Made by a program: the position numbers and the translations under genes. Under the pieces are notes generated by a model. That model searched no databases. It was not told the origin of the DNA and worked only from the letters and a program-made list of their open reading frames with translations. Shown here piece by piece: positions 60,729-61,943 of a stretch of DNA of 61,943 bases. Source of the stretch: Natrialba aegyptia DSM 13077 (GTDB lineage Archaea; Halobacteriota; Halobacteria; Halobacteriales; Natrialbaceae); assembly GCF_000337535.1 (NCBI RefSeq), contig NZ_AOIP01000016.1, positions 281,911 through 343,853 of the forward strand. Reading direction: 5' to 3'. Within the stretch, counting starts at the first letter, position 1, and every line of letters begins with the position of its first letter.

Positions 60729-61445
60729 CTACGGCTGCGGTTCCTCTGTCTCGGCCTCAGTCTCGGTCGTCGTGTCGGCCCCGAGTTCAGATTCAGATTC
60801 AGATTCGGGTTCGGGTTCGGCTTCGGAGTTGTCACCACCACTCCCGTTATTGTCACTATCGCGATCGCCATCACGATCGCTATCACGGTCATCACCAGTC
60901 GATCCCGTACGGATGATCGACCGGATGCGCTCGTGAAACGCCTCGAGCGAGTCGGTGTTTTCGACGACGACATCGGCGCGATCCATCGCATCGTCCATGC
61001 CGAAGCCGCGTTCACGTTCGTCGCGGGCGGCCAGCCCCTCCCCGCCGTCGGCTTCGCGGACGTCACGGCCGCGGGCATCGATGCGGTCGGCACGAACCTC
61101 GAACGGGGCTTCGATACTGATCAGCGTGAACGACTCGCCGAATCGCTCCTCGAACGCGTCGACTTCGGTATCCGAACGAATGCCATCGACCAGGACCGTC
61201 TCGTGGTTTTGCAAGCGGTCTTCGATCATGGGGAGCGAGCGCTCGGCGATGGCCGCCGGGCCGTTCTCCTCGCGCAACGCCTGTGCGACCGTGCCGTGGT
61301 CTTTCGTCGGATCGAGACCGCGATCCGCCGTCTCCTGGCGGACGACATCGCCCATTGTCACGACCGGAATCCCATCCTCGCGTGCGACGGTGGCTGCCTC
61401 GCCCTTGCCACTGCCGGGAAGTCCCACCGTTCCGATGACGTGCAT
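60729..61445 (-). CDS. UPF0200 nucleotide kinase-like ATPase with acidic tail
   Basis: The protein has 238 residues from the ATG at 61445. MHVIGTVGLPGSGKGEAATV carries the P-loop (GLPGSGKGE), followed by DGIPVVTMGDVVRQETADRG and VLVDGIRSDTEVDAFEERFG, which mark the dephospho-CoA-kinase-like UPF0200 family. The family is normally about 185 residues; the last about 55 are an acidic tail (EAEPEPESESESELGADTT) encoded by hexamer repeats. It is paired with UPF0201. Confidence 0.9.
   Translation of the reverse strand: MHVIGTVGLPGSGKGEAATVAREDGIPVVTMGDVVRQETADRGLDPTKDHGTVAQALREENGPAAIAERSLPMIEDRLQNHETVLVDGIRSDTEVDAFEERFGESFTLISIEAPFEVRADRIDARGRDVREADGGEGLAARDERERGFGMDDAMDRADVVVENTDSLEAFHERIRSIIRTGSTGDDRDSDRDGDRDSDNNGSGGDNSEAEPEPESESESELGADTTTETEAETEEPQP
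60784..60828 (-). repeat. Hexamer tract (GAATCT/GAACCC on the coding strand) in UPF0200 tail
   Basis: Tandem hexamers encode Glu-Ser and Glu-Pro pairs in the C-terminal tail. They are of the same family as the tract in the Taw2-like gene at 990. Confidence 0.7.
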
Positions 61446-61761
61446 CGAGGAAACGTACCGGCGAGACGTGCATAAGGGCTGTGTTCGCCGACGCAAGATA
61501 GCCCGTGTCCGACGCCATCCCGAAGTTGTAGCTGCCGAAACTCGTTAGGACCGCGATAGTTTGTCCCCTACGGACTCGTTTCTTCCTCCTGAACTCGATC
61601 GACAGCGGTAGGGAATTCGTTGCGTGAGTGAGAACAACACGCGCTGGGAAAACGAGTCGTTCTCATGGATGGGACCATCGGTAATTCGTCTGAATCGGCA
61701 TTGTTCGTCCAAACGGACGGTACGCATTATTTATCACTCCATCATCGGTTCAGGTGCTGAT
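61446..61761. other. Intergenic region between UPF0200 and a lipoprotein gene
   Basis: I see no convincing gene in 316 bases; a 60-codon minus frame (61545-61727) lacks features. GACTCGTTT (61573-61581) is inverted at 61650-61658 and TGAGAAC (61629-61635) at 61659-61665, again interleaved. TTATTTAT near 61727-61734 is a probable TATA box for the downstream gene. Confidence 0.4.
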
Positions 61762-61943
61762 ATGACAGCACCAACCCTCAACAGGCGTCGGTTCACGGCG
61801 GCTCTTGGAGCCGGCATAGTTACAGCGGTCGCGGGCTGTAGCGACGACCAACAGGAAGACGATACCGGCGGTGACGACGGTATGGGCGGCGATGGCGGCG
61901 GAGACGACGGTATGGACGGCGGAAATGGCGGCGGAGACGACGG
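61762..61943 (+). CDS. Tat lipoprotein, 3'-truncated by window edge
   Basis: The first 60 residues are visible: MTAPTLNRRRFTAALGAGIV then TAVAGC, a twin-Arg signal with lipobox Cys at residue 26, followed by an Asp/Gly/Met-rich linker (DDTGGDDGMGGDGGGDDGM). The functional domain lies beyond the window. A TATA-like TTATTTAT about 30 bp upstream suits a short leader. Confidence 0.75.
   Translation, partial: MTAPTLNRRRFTAALGAGIVTAVAGCSDDQQEDDTGGDDGMGGDGGGDDGMDGGNGGGDD

Noticed and set aside
61545-61727. A 60-codon minus frame before the last gene
   Set aside because: Composition is not acidic and no promoter or family is seen.

Overview
The window is chromosomal DNA of a halophilic archaeon (class Halobacteria), most likely of the Natrialbales (Natrinema/Haloterrigena-like). 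The evidence is the very acidic proteins, high GC, leaderless genes with a TATA-like box 25-30 bp upstream, Tat signal peptides with lipoboxes, a PGF-CTERM-like anchor, small haloarchaea-only families (DUF5784, DUF5786, DUF6159, DUF2617, DUF424) and archaeal information genes (radA, hjc, rpl39e, rpl31e, eif6, ftsY, srp54). No rRNA genes, CRISPR array, integrase or intact insertion sequence was seen, so this is mostly core chromosome with small accessory patches.

Layout. 1-6200: 3' part of a tRNA-wyosine enzyme (Taw2/Trm5 family), then a secreted surface module: an S8 protease with cohesin and dockerin domains, a membrane-anchored cohesin protein, and a 27-aa peptide that is little more than a signal sequence. 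6300-14700: XPD/DinG-type helicase, an odd intron-containing tRNA-like gene, small metal-binding proteins, DUF5784, hisG, a SpoIIM-like membrane protein. 14700-24400: SAH/MTA deaminase and adenosylhomocysteinase (SAM recycling), CAAX-like protease, Hjc resolvase, AidB-like acyl-CoA dehydrogenase, SWIM protein, PspAB. 24400-29000: sufS, HD hydrolase and sufU, then radA. 29000-34800: PQQ propeller protein, DUF424, TPR protein, thpR, Tat-exported HEXXH protein. 34800-40300: rpl39e-rpl31e-eif6, then a 2 kb interruption, then a frameshifted ribosomal LX (L18Ae) gene, pfdA and ftsY. 40300-50000: lipoprotein, PAP2 phosphatase, acetyltransferase, thiE-thiM, a ferritin-like protein, a divergent pair of sulfurtransferases, a flavin disulfide oxidoreductase. 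50000-61900: Tat protein, lone HicB-like antitoxin, a pentapeptide-repeat/K+ channel fusion, a membrane spermidine-synthase-like protein with DUF2617, lipoproteins, srp54, and a UPF0201/UPF0200 pair.

The signal not explained by genes is a family of short near-palindromic elements of about 80 bp (four copies, one longer and diverged). They end in a 14-bp inverted terminal motif related to ATACGGACTGCTGT and sit at gene 3' ends; two copies overlap the last base of a stop codon. Two further intergenic regions (upstream of sufS and near 48.4 kb) each combine a TATA-like box with strong, mutually exclusive stem-loops and are candidate structured RNAs. Hexanucleotide-periodic tracts encoding hydrophilic, mostly acidic insertions or tails recur in unrelated genes.

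All calls come from reading sequence and translations. No database search or folding program was run.
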